From assembly GCA_028280065.1 (NCBI GenBank), contig JANQMN010000099.1, positions 31,541 through 95,540 on the forward strand: a stretch of 64,000 nt of DNA, in the 5' to 3' direction. This DNA is from Hahella sp. (GTDB lineage: Bacteria > Pseudomonadota > Gammaproteobacteria > Pseudomonadales > Oleiphilaceae). The notes beneath the pieces are model-generated. The model saw only the letters and a list, made by a program, of their open reading frames with translations. It searched no databases and was not told the origin of the DNA. This document shows positions 46,173-54,554 of this stretch, piece after piece. Made by a program: the position numbers and the translations under genes. Position 1 is the first letter of the stretch; each line of letters starts with the position of its first letter.

Positions 46173-47165
46173 ATGACGAGCTATGCGGCACTCTACGTTG
46201 AACAAGTGGCTGATAAACAGTTCCAACAGAATATTATTGAACGTAACATCGATGATTTGCCGAAAGGTGAAGTTCTTATTCGTGTTGAGTATTCGTCACT
46301 CAATTTCAAGGATGCGCTTTCTGCTCATGGCAACAAAGCGGTTACCCGTTCTTATCCGCATCAACCGGGAATCGATGCAGCCGGGAAAGTTGTTGAATCT
46401 CAAGTAGAAGATTTTAGGGAGGGGGATCAGGTAATCGTGACCGGGTATGATCTGGGGATGAATACTGCCGGTGGACTAGGTCAGTTTATCCGGGTTCCGG
46501 CATCCTGGGTAGTTAAAGCGCCACCGACAATTACCGCCAAACAGGCTATGCAGTTCGGCACCGCCGGTCTTACCGCCCAGCTTTGTATCTCGAAGCTCGA
46601 ACACATGGGAGTGCGGAAGGAGCAGGGGCCTGTGCTGGTCACCGGGGCGACCGGGGGTGTAGGATCTATTGCGGTTGCGTTGTTGGCGAATGACGGCTAT
46701 GAAGTCGTCGCCAGTTCCGGTAAACCGGAGCAAGCTGATTACTTGAAGAGTATCGGCGCATCAAAGGTCATCGACCGCAAGGAATTGCAGGAAGAAAACC
46801 CCCGACCTTTGTTAAGAGAGGAATATGCGGGCGCGATTGATGTGGTAGGCGGCAATACCTTGGGTAATGTCTTAAAACGAATTCGGCACAGCGGCAGCGT
46901 AGCCTGTTGTGGACTCGTGGAAAGCACTAATTATGCCGGGAATGTCTTGCCGCACATTCTAAGGAACGTCAATCTCCTCGGTGTGGACTCCGTTGAAATC
47001 CCCTTGGCGGCGAAACGTGCTGCTTGGGAAATCTTGGCTACCGCCGCCTCCATTCCGGCGATGCAGACTATAAACGAAGAGATTGCTCTTGCGGATGTCA
47101 TGCAGGCACTGGCGGGTATTTTAAACGGCAGGGCTAAGCGGCATATTGTGGTAAATTTGGGTTGA
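46173..47165 (+). CDS. acuI: acrylyl-CoA reductase / YhdH-type quinone oxidoreductase
   Basis: 330 residues. Zinc-free MDR enzyme: SSLNFKDALSAHGN, PGIDAAGKV, FGTAGLTAQLCI, and NADPH Rossmann VTGATGGVGSIAVALLA. C-terminal VDSVEIPLAAKRAAW is typical of the YhdH/AcuI group. Reduces acrylyl-CoA to propionyl-CoA with NADPH, a detoxification step linked to DMSP and acrylate in marine bacteria. Preceded by CAGGAGTTAACTT ribosome site. Confidence 0.93.
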   Translation: MTSYAALYVEQVADKQFQQNIIERNIDDLPKGEVLIRVEYSSLNFKDALSAHGNKAVTRSYPHQPGIDAAGKVVESQVEDFREGDQVIVTGYDLGMNTAGGLGQFIRVPASWVVKAPPTITAKQAMQFGTAGLTAQLCISKLEHMGVRKEQGPVLVTGATGGVGSIAVALLANDGYEVVASSGKPEQADYLKSIGASKVIDRKELQEENPRPLLREEYAGAIDVVGGNTLGNVLKRIRHSGSVACCGLVESTNYAGNVLPHILRNVNLLGVDSVEIPLAAKRAAWEILATAASIPAMQTINEEIALADVMQALAGILNGRAKRHIVVNLG

Positions 47166-47286
47166 TTGCGACGCTTAAGTCCAGCCTTTCTCCTCTAAAC
47201 GCCTTCGCATCGGTTATACCGATTTGGCTAAGCTTTTCCTGACTTTTTGGACCGATGCCAGGCAAGTAAGACAGGTCATCCGGCAT
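47134..47286 (-). CDS. short ORF with a helix-hairpin-helix (TfoX_C-like) start
   Basis: 50 codons on the minus strand, overlapping the M20 peptidase stop by 11 bases (ATGCCGGATGA), an arrangement suggesting coupling. The product MPDDLSYLPGIGPKSQEKLS, then QIGITDAKAF, looks like the TfoX C-terminal/HhH motif. It runs into the 3' end of acuI on the other strand and stops early, so it may be truncated. Not in the ORF track (below length cut). Confidence 0.35.
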   Translation of the reverse strand: MPDDLSYLPGIGPKSQEKLSQIGITDAKAFRGERLDLSVAINPNLPQYAA

Positions 47287-48778
47287 TTCCCAGACCTCCT
47301 AACTCTTGGATTAAACGTCCATAGAACTGAATCATTCGTAGAAAGTCGTCGATTTTGATGCGCTCATTGGGACCGTGCAGGCGCGCCAAATCGTCGCCGT
47401 GCAAAAGGATGGGAAGAAATCGATAAGTATTACGTGCGACCTTGGTAAAGTGTCGGGCATCGGTTGCGCCGATGGTAAGATATGGGGCAATAATGGCCTG
47501 CTGATTCTGAAACAGGGTTTGCGCCGTGCCTGCCAGCTTGCGGAAAAGCAGTGTATCTGTCGCGGAGACTTTGGTGGCCTCACTGGCAAAGGGATAGGCA
47601 TTGACAGTTACCCGGTCGTCGTCAATGGTTGAGGTGATGTGGGTCAGCAGTTCATCTACGCTGTCGTTCGGTAGTAAACGATAATTGATCACGGCGCTAG
47701 CGCTTGCCGGTAACGCATTGTCCTTGTGTCCGGCGTTCAACATGGTGATGGCCTGGGTCGTTCGAACCGTGGCATTGGTGGCCGGTTTCTTGGTGAGTTG
47801 ATTGAGCAACAAGGGTTCGGTCAACCATTGATTGGCAAATGCCAAACGTTGGGCAAAACCCATATGCGGTGCAAGCACTTCAAACAGTTGTACTGTAGCG
47901 CCATCCAACCGGGCTTCGGGTGGTGCGGTATCCAGTTTCGCCACGGCGGATGCAATGATAGCCGCCGCCGTTTGCCGGGGCGGTCTGGAGGAATGGCCGA
48001 CTTCTCCTGTCGCTGACAGTTCGACACTCAAATACCCTTTTTCTGCGATGCCGATTAATCCGATCGGATGCTGAATGCCCGGAATAATGTCCTGCATAAC
48101 GAAGCCGCCTTCATCCAGCAGCAAAGCAGGCGTAATTCCCGCCTGCCGGAAATAGTCTGCAATGGCTGCCGCGCCGGTCCCGCCAACTTCCTCGTCATGG
48201 CCGAAAGCCAGATATACTGACCGGGCCGGCTGCCAGCCGCTTGCAACTAGATTTTCCACGGCCTCCATTATGGCAATGAGCGAACCCTTGTCATCCAGCG
48301 TACCCCTGCCCCAAACATAGCCCTCCGCGACCTCGCCTGAGAAGGGTGGGTAATGCCATAAATGCCGATTCTGTAGTGAATAGGGCACGACATCCTGGTG
48401 GGCTAACAGGACGATGGGTTCTAATTTAGAATCGGTTCCAGGCCAATGAAACAACAGGCTGTGTTCCGCGATGATGCGTAAAGGCAATCGCGTATGAATA
48501 GTGGGATAAGTTTGCTGCAGGAAATCCCTGAACCCGGTAAAAACGTCATTATCGACCAGCGTTTTGGGAAGCTGGTTTTGGCTGCCTGGGATTACCTGGG
48601 CAATGGTTTTAAAACGTAACGCCTGGCTTAGATTCGCTATGGCGGATTCGGCATCCGCCGCTAGTTGAGCGGCGGTATTGTCTGGGTAGGTGATAGGCCG
48701 GAGCGATTGCGTGTTGGTAACTAACATGGCCACCAATGCGGCCAGCGACAGAATCGAACCCATCAGCAACTTTTTCAA
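47276..48778 (-). CDS. M20-family carboxypeptidase (PM20D1/CPS1-like), membrane-anchored
   Basis: 500 residues. An N-terminal hydrophobic helix MKKLLMGSILSLAALVAMLV is a signal anchor. Zinc ligands in LLAHQDVVPYS (HxD), GRGTLDDKGSL and HDEEVGGTGA; the dimerisation insert follows; the last ligand is in HGDDLARLHGPNERI. Cleaves N-acyl amino acids or peptides in the periplasm. Convergent with acuI. Confidence 0.9.
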   Translation of the reverse strand: MKKLLMGSILSLAALVAMLVTNTQSLRPITYPDNTAAQLAADAESAIANLSQALRFKTIAQVIPGSQNQLPKTLVDNDVFTGFRDFLQQTYPTIHTRLPLRIIAEHSLLFHWPGTDSKLEPIVLLAHQDVVPYSLQNRHLWHYPPFSGEVAEGYVWGRGTLDDKGSLIAIMEAVENLVASGWQPARSVYLAFGHDEEVGGTGAAAIADYFRQAGITPALLLDEGGFVMQDIIPGIQHPIGLIGIAEKGYLSVELSATGEVGHSSRPPRQTAAAIIASAVAKLDTAPPEARLDGATVQLFEVLAPHMGFAQRLAFANQWLTEPLLLNQLTKKPATNATVRTTQAITMLNAGHKDNALPASASAVINYRLLPNDSVDELLTHITSTIDDDRVTVNAYPFASEATKVSATDTLLFRKLAGTAQTLFQNQQAIIAPYLTIGATDARHFTKVARNTYRFLPILLHGDDLARLHGPNERIKIDDFLRMIQFYGRLIQELGGLGNAG

Positions 48779-48854
48779 TGCACAGCCCTATTTTACTTAG
48801 TCGTACTCTGTACCGATTATTAGCCTTTACCGAACCCGAAGTAAACATATTACG

Positions 48855-49295
48855 CTAACCCAACAGCATCACCAGAAACTGGCTGGCGACTACCACTGCT
48901 GTCAAATGCATTCGCATTCTAAGGTAGGTGGTGGTCCAGCGGTCTTCGAGAACATATCGGTCAATGCCGTAAAGGATGATAAAAGCGACGACAAACGACG
49001 CTGCCCGCAGCATTTCCGGAAACATCAATGCAAACCAGCCCCACAGCGCCAGACTGACGCAGGCAGAGAGAATTCTCACTGGACTTGCCGGTCCTTCTTC
49101 CCGCAGGGCAATTGGCCAATAAATCCCAGCCATGAATGAGAGGATGATAGCGCTGTAGGCATCGAATAAAACCCGCGCAGGCTCGGTCAGTCCCGCACCG
49201 CTGACAATCACCAAGGCGAGTAGAATAAAGGGCATCAAACCGGCATATCCATACCATTGCGCAAGCGTTTCAATTTTTGTCGTTGCTTTAACCAT
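48855..49295 (-). CDS. DUF3429 membrane protein
   Basis: 146 residues from the Met giving MVKATTKIETLAQW; the track start at 49391 adds a leader of no obvious kind. Four hydrophobic helices (GYAGLMPFILLALVIV, YSAIILSFMAGIYWP, RILSACVSLALWGWF, AASFVVAFIILYGID) with the family pattern SFMAGIYW. Unknown function. Confidence 0.8.
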   Translation of the reverse strand: MVKATTKIETLAQWYGYAGLMPFILLALVIVSGAGLTEPARVLFDAYSAIILSFMAGIYWPIALREEGPASPVRILSACVSLALWGWFALMFPEMLRAASFVVAFIILYGIDRYVLEDRWTTTYLRMRMHLTAVVVASQFLVMLLG

Positions 49296-49457
49296 AGAAA
49301 GCCGTGGGTTGCCTTTGGGGTTGTGATGACTTGTGTGTTTGCAACATTTGTTGAAAATACGCCGTAAGTTTTTGTTAGGATTACCCCGCAACTAGGCATT
49401 TTGAAAATAGATCCGGTCTCTTTGTGGCAGCCGGCTCTTGTATGGTTAGTATTATCT

Positions 49458-50255
49458 ATGCGGTTTCTTATCATAATTTGCTGTAGTTTTTCTTTGCTTA
49501 ATGCCCATGCGGAAGCGCTGGTTTTGGCGGTCGCGTCAAACTTCAACAGCACGATGAAGAAGCTTGTCGAGGATTTTGAACGGCGCCATGACCAGCAGGT
49601 CGTCGTGAGCTATGGGTCCACCGGCAAACTTTTTGCACAAATTGTGCAAGGGGCACCATATGACCTGTTTCTGGCGGCTGATACGATACGCCCCCAGCGG
49701 CTAATTGACATGGGTAAGGTCGTTTCTGAGACGCCCTATGTCTATGCTATCGGCCGGCTGGTATTGTGGAGTCCGAGTGTCGGCTTGGTGGATCAACAGG
49801 GTCGGGTATTAAGCGGTGATCATTTTCGGCGCTTGGCGATTGCCAACCCTAAAATTGCGCCTTATGGCAGTGCAGCCATTGCTGTCTTGGAAGAGTTGAA
49901 TTTAGCCGACAAGTTGGCCGATAAGCTCGTGCGGGGAGAAAACATCGCTCAGACTTTTCATTTTGTAGCAACCGGCAATGTCGAGCTGGGTTTTGTCGCC
50001 TTAAGCCAGACCCTGGTAATGAACTCACCCGGCTCCAGCTGGCAGGTTCCGGAACATTATTACCCTCCGTTGGAGCAGGGTGCGGTGTTGATAAAAAGCA
50101 ATGCAATGCATCCAGCAGCAAAGCTTTTTATGGCCTATTTGCAGTCGCGTCCGGCGAAGGCGATCATTCGCAACAGCGGTTATCGAGTTAGCGAAGTACC
50201 CATGGAATTAGATTCAAGCCGTCGTGATTTGGCAAATATACAAGAGGGTCCATGA
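49458..50255 (+). CDS. modA: molybdate ABC transporter substrate-binding protein
   Basis: 265 residues if started at ATG 49458, which gives a clean signal peptide (MRFLIIICCSFSLLNAHAEA); the track start at TTG 49401 adds 19 residues. Mature start LAVASNFNSTMKKLVEDFER and ligand-site motifs SYGSTGKLFAQI, APYDLFLAAD and APYGSAAIAVLE fit ModA. Binds molybdate in the periplasm. Overlaps modB by 4 bases. Confidence 0.92.
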   Translation: MRFLIIICCSFSLLNAHAEALVLAVASNFNSTMKKLVEDFERRHDQQVVVSYGSTGKLFAQIVQGAPYDLFLAADTIRPQRLIDMGKVVSETPYVYAIGRLVLWSPSVGLVDQQGRVLSGDHFRRLAIANPKIAPYGSAAIAVLEELNLADKLADKLVRGENIAQTFHFVATGNVELGFVALSQTLVMNSPGSSWQVPEHYYPPLEQGAVLIKSNAMHPAAKLFMAYLQSRPAKAIIRNSGYRVSEVPMELDSSRRDLANIQEGP

Positions 50256-50929
50256 CTGAAGTTGATTGGCAAACCATTTGGGTATCGCTAAAGCTCGCCA
50301 GCGTGACGACCCTCATTCTCCTCGTCGTCGGGACCGCCTTCGCCTGGTGGCTGACGAATACCCAGTCGCGAAGCCGCAGTATCGTCAGTACTATTGTTAC
50401 GTTGCCGCTAATTCTGCCGCCCACGGTATTGGGCTTCTACCTTCTCCTGTTCCTGGGTCCGCAAGGTCCCGTCGGCAAACTGACGATTTGGCTGGGTTTG
50501 GGCACCTTGCCGTTTACGTTTACCGGGCTGGTCGTCGCCAGCGTCATCTACTCGTTGCCATTCGCCGTGCAACCTATGCAAGCGGCATTTGAAGCCCTTG
50601 GCCGGCAACCTCTGGAAGCGGCAGCGACTCTTCGGGCAGGCGGCTGGGACCGGTTTTTTAGCATTGCATTGCCTATCTGCCGGCCCAGTTTAATTACCTC
50701 CGGAATTCTGGTTTTTACCCATACCATCGGCGAGTTTGGCGTGGTGCTGATGATAGGCGGCAATATTCCCGGTCAAACTAAAGTACTTTCGGTGGCCATA
50801 TATGATCATGTCGAAGCACTGGAGTATGCCCAGGCCAATCTGCTGGCCGGTGGCTTGATTGTTTTTTCGGTGATCATGTTGCTGCTGATTCAGGTATTGC
50901 GCCAACCGGTCGGTGTCGGTCGCATATGA
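50252..50929 (+). CDS. modB: molybdate ABC transporter permease
   Basis: 225 residues, five or so membrane helices. Permease EAA loop near LEAAATLRAGGWDRFFSIAL (EAA-x3-G motif). TLPLILPPTVLGFYLLLFLG and THTIGEFGVVLMIGGNIPG are ModB-typical. Couples to ModC; overlaps both neighbours by ATGA. Confidence 0.95.
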   Translation: MTEVDWQTIWVSLKLASVTTLILLVVGTAFAWWLTNTQSRSRSIVSTIVTLPLILPPTVLGFYLLLFLGPQGPVGKLTIWLGLGTLPFTFTGLVVASVIYSLPFAVQPMQAAFEALGRQPLEAAATLRAGGWDRFFSIALPICRPSLITSGILVFTHTIGEFGVVLMIGGNIPGQTKVLSVAIYDHVEALEYAQANLLAGGLIVFSVIMLLLIQVLRQPVGVGRI

Positions 50930-51993
50930 ATCTCAATCTGCAAATAACCAAGGCCGGGTTTCGGCTTGAGGCCGATACGCAATTACCGGATACCGGGGTA
51001 ACGGTCATATTAGGTCCCTCCGGCTCCGGTAAAACTACCCTGTTACGGGTGATTGCCGGATTGGAAAAGCAGATAACCGGGTTGATAGAAGTGGCGGGCC
51101 AGATTTGGCATAAGGACGATGCTGTGCATCTGCCGCCAGAACAGCGGGATATCGGTTATGTGTTCCAGGATGCCGCGTTGTTTCCACACCTCACAGTCAA
51201 TGAAAATCTATTTTATGGATTCAGCCGCATTCCTGCCGCCAAGCGTATTATCAAGCCGGATGAAGTTATCCAGCGGCTTGAATTGGAGGCGCTTTTAGCG
51301 CGCTATCCCCAACAATTATCCGGCGGACAGAAGCAGCGCGTCGCACTTGGGCGCGCACTTCTAACCAGTCCTGCCATCCTGTTAATGGATGAGCCACTGG
51401 CAAGTTTGGATATTTCCGGGCGCCAGCAGATTTTGAACTACCTCGAAAGCCTGTTCGCAGACCTAGCTCTTCCTGTTCTCTATGTCACCCATTCCCATGC
51501 GGAAGCCTTACGGCTGGCATCCACGCTGGTGTACATGGAACAGGGGCGGGTAATCGCTACCGGACCCTTGAATAAGCTGGCCACCGATCCGGATTTACCG
51601 CTGGCGCATCTTGAAGAAGCCAGTGCTGTGCTGGTAGGCAACATTTCCGGCCAGGATAACGAATATCACCTGACGCGGCTGGAAGTGGATGCCGGATGCC
51701 TTTTTGTCTCGCAAAACGAACGGACATTGGGCAAAACGGCGCGGATCAGTATCCGGGCGAGAGATGTGAGTTTGTGTCATCAACCGGCAAGCGATTCGAG
51801 CATTATGAACGTGTTACCGGTAGTTGTGCGGGATATTCACGCCGATAAAGATCCCGCGCATCAATTGGTCAGAGTTGAAGCAGGCAGAGATGTGCTATTG
51901 GCGCGCCTGACACGGAAATCGGCGGACCGGTTGGCCGTGCATTCCGGCCGCAGGATGTATGCGCAGGTCAAAAGCGTGGCGATTGTGGATTAA
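50926..51993 (+). CDS. modC: molybdate ABC transporter ATP-binding protein
   Basis: 355 residues. Walker A GPSGSGKTTLL, Q-loop FQDAALFPHLTV, signature QQLSGGQKQRVALGRAL, Walker B ILLMDEPLASLD, H-loop THSHAEAL. C-terminal MOP/TOBE-like domain from ~285 (ISIRARDVSLC). Supplies molybdate for molybdoenzymes. No ModE-type operator recognised upstream of modA. Confidence 0.96.
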   Translation: MNLNLQITKAGFRLEADTQLPDTGVTVILGPSGSGKTTLLRVIAGLEKQITGLIEVAGQIWHKDDAVHLPPEQRDIGYVFQDAALFPHLTVNENLFYGFSRIPAAKRIIKPDEVIQRLELEALLARYPQQLSGGQKQRVALGRALLTSPAILLMDEPLASLDISGRQQILNYLESLFADLALPVLYVTHSHAEALRLASTLVYMEQGRVIATGPLNKLATDPDLPLAHLEEASAVLVGNISGQDNEYHLTRLEVDAGCLFVSQNERTLGKTARISIRARDVSLCHQPASDSSIMNVLPVVVRDIHADKDPAHQLVRVEAGRDVLLARLTRKSADRLAVHSGRRMYAQVKSVAIVD

Positions 51994-52143
51994 GATACTC
52001 TTGGTGAGACTCACACGATCAGCCCTCGGTTTTATTGTCTGCGATGGATCAATATTCAACCTCTTTCCAGTGCCCTGTCATTTTTAAATCAGATTAGCTG
52101 AGCTAGGCTAGAATAAACAATAAGATCATGGGCCTGGATAACA

Positions 52144-53286
52144 ATGACTGCCAAATTCACTCAAGAAGATATTGCCGAATTTGTGTACGCCAGAAACCTG
52201 GAAGCCACCAGTTTGCAGGATGTTATCGGCAAGGTCATCAAAGATGACCGGATTCTTCGCTATGTTCCGGAAGCCTTATGCCAGATCGACCCCAGAGACG
52301 GCGACTTGGTGGTGTACAACTCCTCACGGTCACACCGCACCCATATGAGCGCAGGCGCAATGCCTGAACCGGAGGACGATTCGGATCGATGCCCTATTTG
52401 CAAAAAGCAAATGACACCCATCATCGATATCGCCGATCTGAGTGAAGGCTTTACCTTTATCAATAAGAACCTTTATCCGATTTTTCACCCGCTAAACAGG
52501 TTGATCGACGAAATTCTGGAACAACCGTTGCCACCCGATCCTTTGCACCATGGCCGAAAATCGACAGGTATCCATCTATTGCAGTGGACTTCATCACTCC
52601 ACGACCGGGATTGGCACAATATGCCGCAGGCGGATTGCGAGATTGTCATGGGGCGGTTAGCGGCACTGGAAAGCAAGTTACTGCATGAAGCCCGGGAGTT
52701 TATGCCCGCATCGCAACCGCCAATGGGAGACAAAAAAACCTTTGGCTACGTCTCGATCATTAAAAACTACGGGCATGCCGCAGGCGCATCGCTGACCCAT
52801 GGCCATCAACAAATTGGCTTTAACAACATCATGCCCAGCAAGTTCTTCAATAACTTGTGTTTTTATAATCGAAATCGGCGGGTTTTCTCCCAGTACATGC
52901 TCGATGAAAACCCGAAAGACCTGTTGGTCAAAGACTTTGGAAAGGCGGTGCTAATCGTCCCCTATTTTATGCGTCGCGCCTTCGACATGTTGCTTATCCT
53001 TAAGGACACAACCAAGCAATTCATCCATGAATTGGACGAAGAAGAACTCAACCAGGTCACAGGAGGCATGCGCAAAGCCATTGGCGCTATTCTGCGCTTG
53101 ATGCACCAGCAAGGAAAAGTTCCTTCGTATAACATGACGGTTAACAATGGTCCGGGAGCCGGGCTCTATTTTGAGTTTCTGGCCCATACCCAGGAACTGG
53201 GGGGGTTTGAACATCTCGGACTTTGGGTGTGCCAAGCCAATCAATACGAAGTCGCGCAACAGCTCCGTGAAACGATTGTGCTGTAA
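52144..53286 (+). CDS. GalT-like HIT-superfamily nucleotidyltransferase
   Basis: 380 residues. Zinc-type CPIC in SDRCPICKKQM, and the active-site His triad GASLTHGHQQIGFNNI (HxHxQ), as in galactose-1-phosphate uridylyltransferase and its relatives. It lacks the usual GalT N-terminal order and is close to ADP-glucose phosphorylase-type or related enzymes. It sits one gene from glycogen phosphorylase, so a role in hexose-phosphate/glycogen turnover is likely but inferred. Confidence 0.8.
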   Translation: MTAKFTQEDIAEFVYARNLEATSLQDVIGKVIKDDRILRYVPEALCQIDPRDGDLVVYNSSRSHRTHMSAGAMPEPEDDSDRCPICKKQMTPIIDIADLSEGFTFINKNLYPIFHPLNRLIDEILEQPLPPDPLHHGRKSTGIHLLQWTSSLHDRDWHNMPQADCEIVMGRLAALESKLLHEAREFMPASQPPMGDKKTFGYVSIIKNYGHAAGASLTHGHQQIGFNNIMPSKFFNNLCFYNRNRRVFSQYMLDENPKDLLVKDFGKAVLIVPYFMRRAFDMLLILKDTTKQFIHELDEEELNQVTGGMRKAIGAILRLMHQQGKVPSYNMTVNNGPGAGLYFEFLAHTQELGGFEHLGLWVCQANQYEVAQQLRETIVL

Positions 53287-53435
53287 TGCAGGCAATCCCG
53301 GATTAAAACACGATTAACTGAGACCTATCGTTTCCTGTTGTTGCAATCATACGATTTTACTCCAAAAATTTGCTCAATAATTATGCTGCATGGCCGATAG
53401 CGAATAAATACCGTTTGCTTCGCGGGAGCGTGCAG

Positions 53436-54491
53436 ATGCAAATTGTCTCCTCAAATATAGCCATGCAGTCAGTCTCCAGCCGCACCGAAAGCCGGCAGGA
53501 CATCCGCTCCGGGCCAGAGCCTCCGGCGGGAGGGAACGCTTCGGCCCAAGAGACTGCGCAGGAGGCTTCTCGTCAAGTCATTGAAGGGCAAAAGATTGAT
53601 GTGGCGTTGGTTGCCGGTTACCAAACCAACAGCAACCAATCCGTTCAGGCTCAGGACCCTATTCTCGATAATTTGTTAAATGAAGGTACGGAAGTTCGCT
53701 TCATTCGTCTGCTGCTGGAAAAAATGACGGGTATGCGTTTGGCCGACGAGGCCTATCAGCCGCTGAAGTTATCTCCTGAACAACTCAATTTTGAGTTCAG
53801 GGCCATATCGGAAAGTGAGTTGATGGTAAATCTGGATATGGCACCCGTTGCGCCTGATCAAACAGTGACACGTCTGCTGGATGTTTCCGAGTCTTACGAA
53901 TTTGAGGTGTCCGGGAATATCTCCCTGGCCGATGGCTCAACGCTTTCCGTGGATCTTTCCAGCTATCGTCAAAGTGAATATACGTTGGATATCACCCAGA
54001 ATTTTCAAGATCCACTGGTCATCCAGCTCACACCAGGGGAAATAGAACTGACCTCCGAGCGTATCGGGTTTGATCTTGATAGCGATGGCGAGACCCAAGA
54101 GAGTATTTTCTTTGTCACTGGCAACTCGCGATTTCTCGCATTGGACCGTGATCAAAACGGTCAAATCGATAGTGGCGCGGAATTGTTCGGTGCGGTTTCC
54201 GGCAATGGTTACCAGGAACTGGCGGTATTTGATGAGGATGGAAACGGTTTTATCGATGCGGGGGACAGCGTTTTCAGCCAACTCCAGCTAATCGCCAAGG
54301 ACAGTCAAGGCAATGACCTGATCACTTCCCTGAAAGATGCGGGAATCGGCGCCATCTATCTTTCGTCGGCCGCAACACCGTTGGGAATAGAGAAGTCGGG
54401 CGTATTGGCGGCGCAGGTGCGGGCATCCAGTTTTTATCTCACGGAAAGCGGCAGGCTTGGTGCCACGCATCAGGTTGATTTATTGGTCTGA
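53436..54491 (+). CDS. EF-hand-like calcium-binding protein
   Basis: 351 residues from ATG 53436 (GGGAG upstream; track start 53370 is earlier). The N-terminal ~90 residues are Gln/Ser/Ala-rich and probably disordered. Calcium loops near residues 210-280: DLDSDGETQESIF, DRDQNGQIDSGAELFG, DEDGNGFIDAGDS, the last two very EF-hand/dockerin-like. No signal peptide is obvious. Function unknown; it may be a cytoplasmic or leaderless-secreted calcium protein. Confidence 0.75.
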   Translation: MQIVSSNIAMQSVSSRTESRQDIRSGPEPPAGGNASAQETAQEASRQVIEGQKIDVALVAGYQTNSNQSVQAQDPILDNLLNEGTEVRFIRLLLEKMTGMRLADEAYQPLKLSPEQLNFEFRAISESELMVNLDMAPVAPDQTVTRLLDVSESYEFEVSGNISLADGSTLSVDLSSYRQSEYTLDITQNFQDPLVIQLTPGEIELTSERIGFDLDSDGETQESIFFVTGNSRFLALDRDQNGQIDSGAELFGAVSGNGYQELAVFDEDGNGFIDAGDSVFSQLQLIAKDSQGNDLITSLKDAGIGAIYLSSAATPLGIEKSGVLAAQVRASSFYLTESGRLGATHQVDLLV

Positions 54492-54510
54492 GAAGGCACC
54501 GGTACAAAAA

Positions 54511-54530
54511 AGGCAGGGAAGTCCCTGCCT
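54511..54530 (-). terminator. bidirectional rho-independent terminator, strong for glgP
   Basis: AGGCAGGG-aagt-CCCTGCCT, an 8-bp perfect GC-rich stem. On the minus strand it is followed by TTTTTT, so it ends glgP mRNA efficiently; on the plus side the tail is TATTTATG, so it can also stop the EF-hand gene. Confidence 0.85.
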
Positions 54531-54554
54531 TATTTATGTACGAAAAACTGCCGA

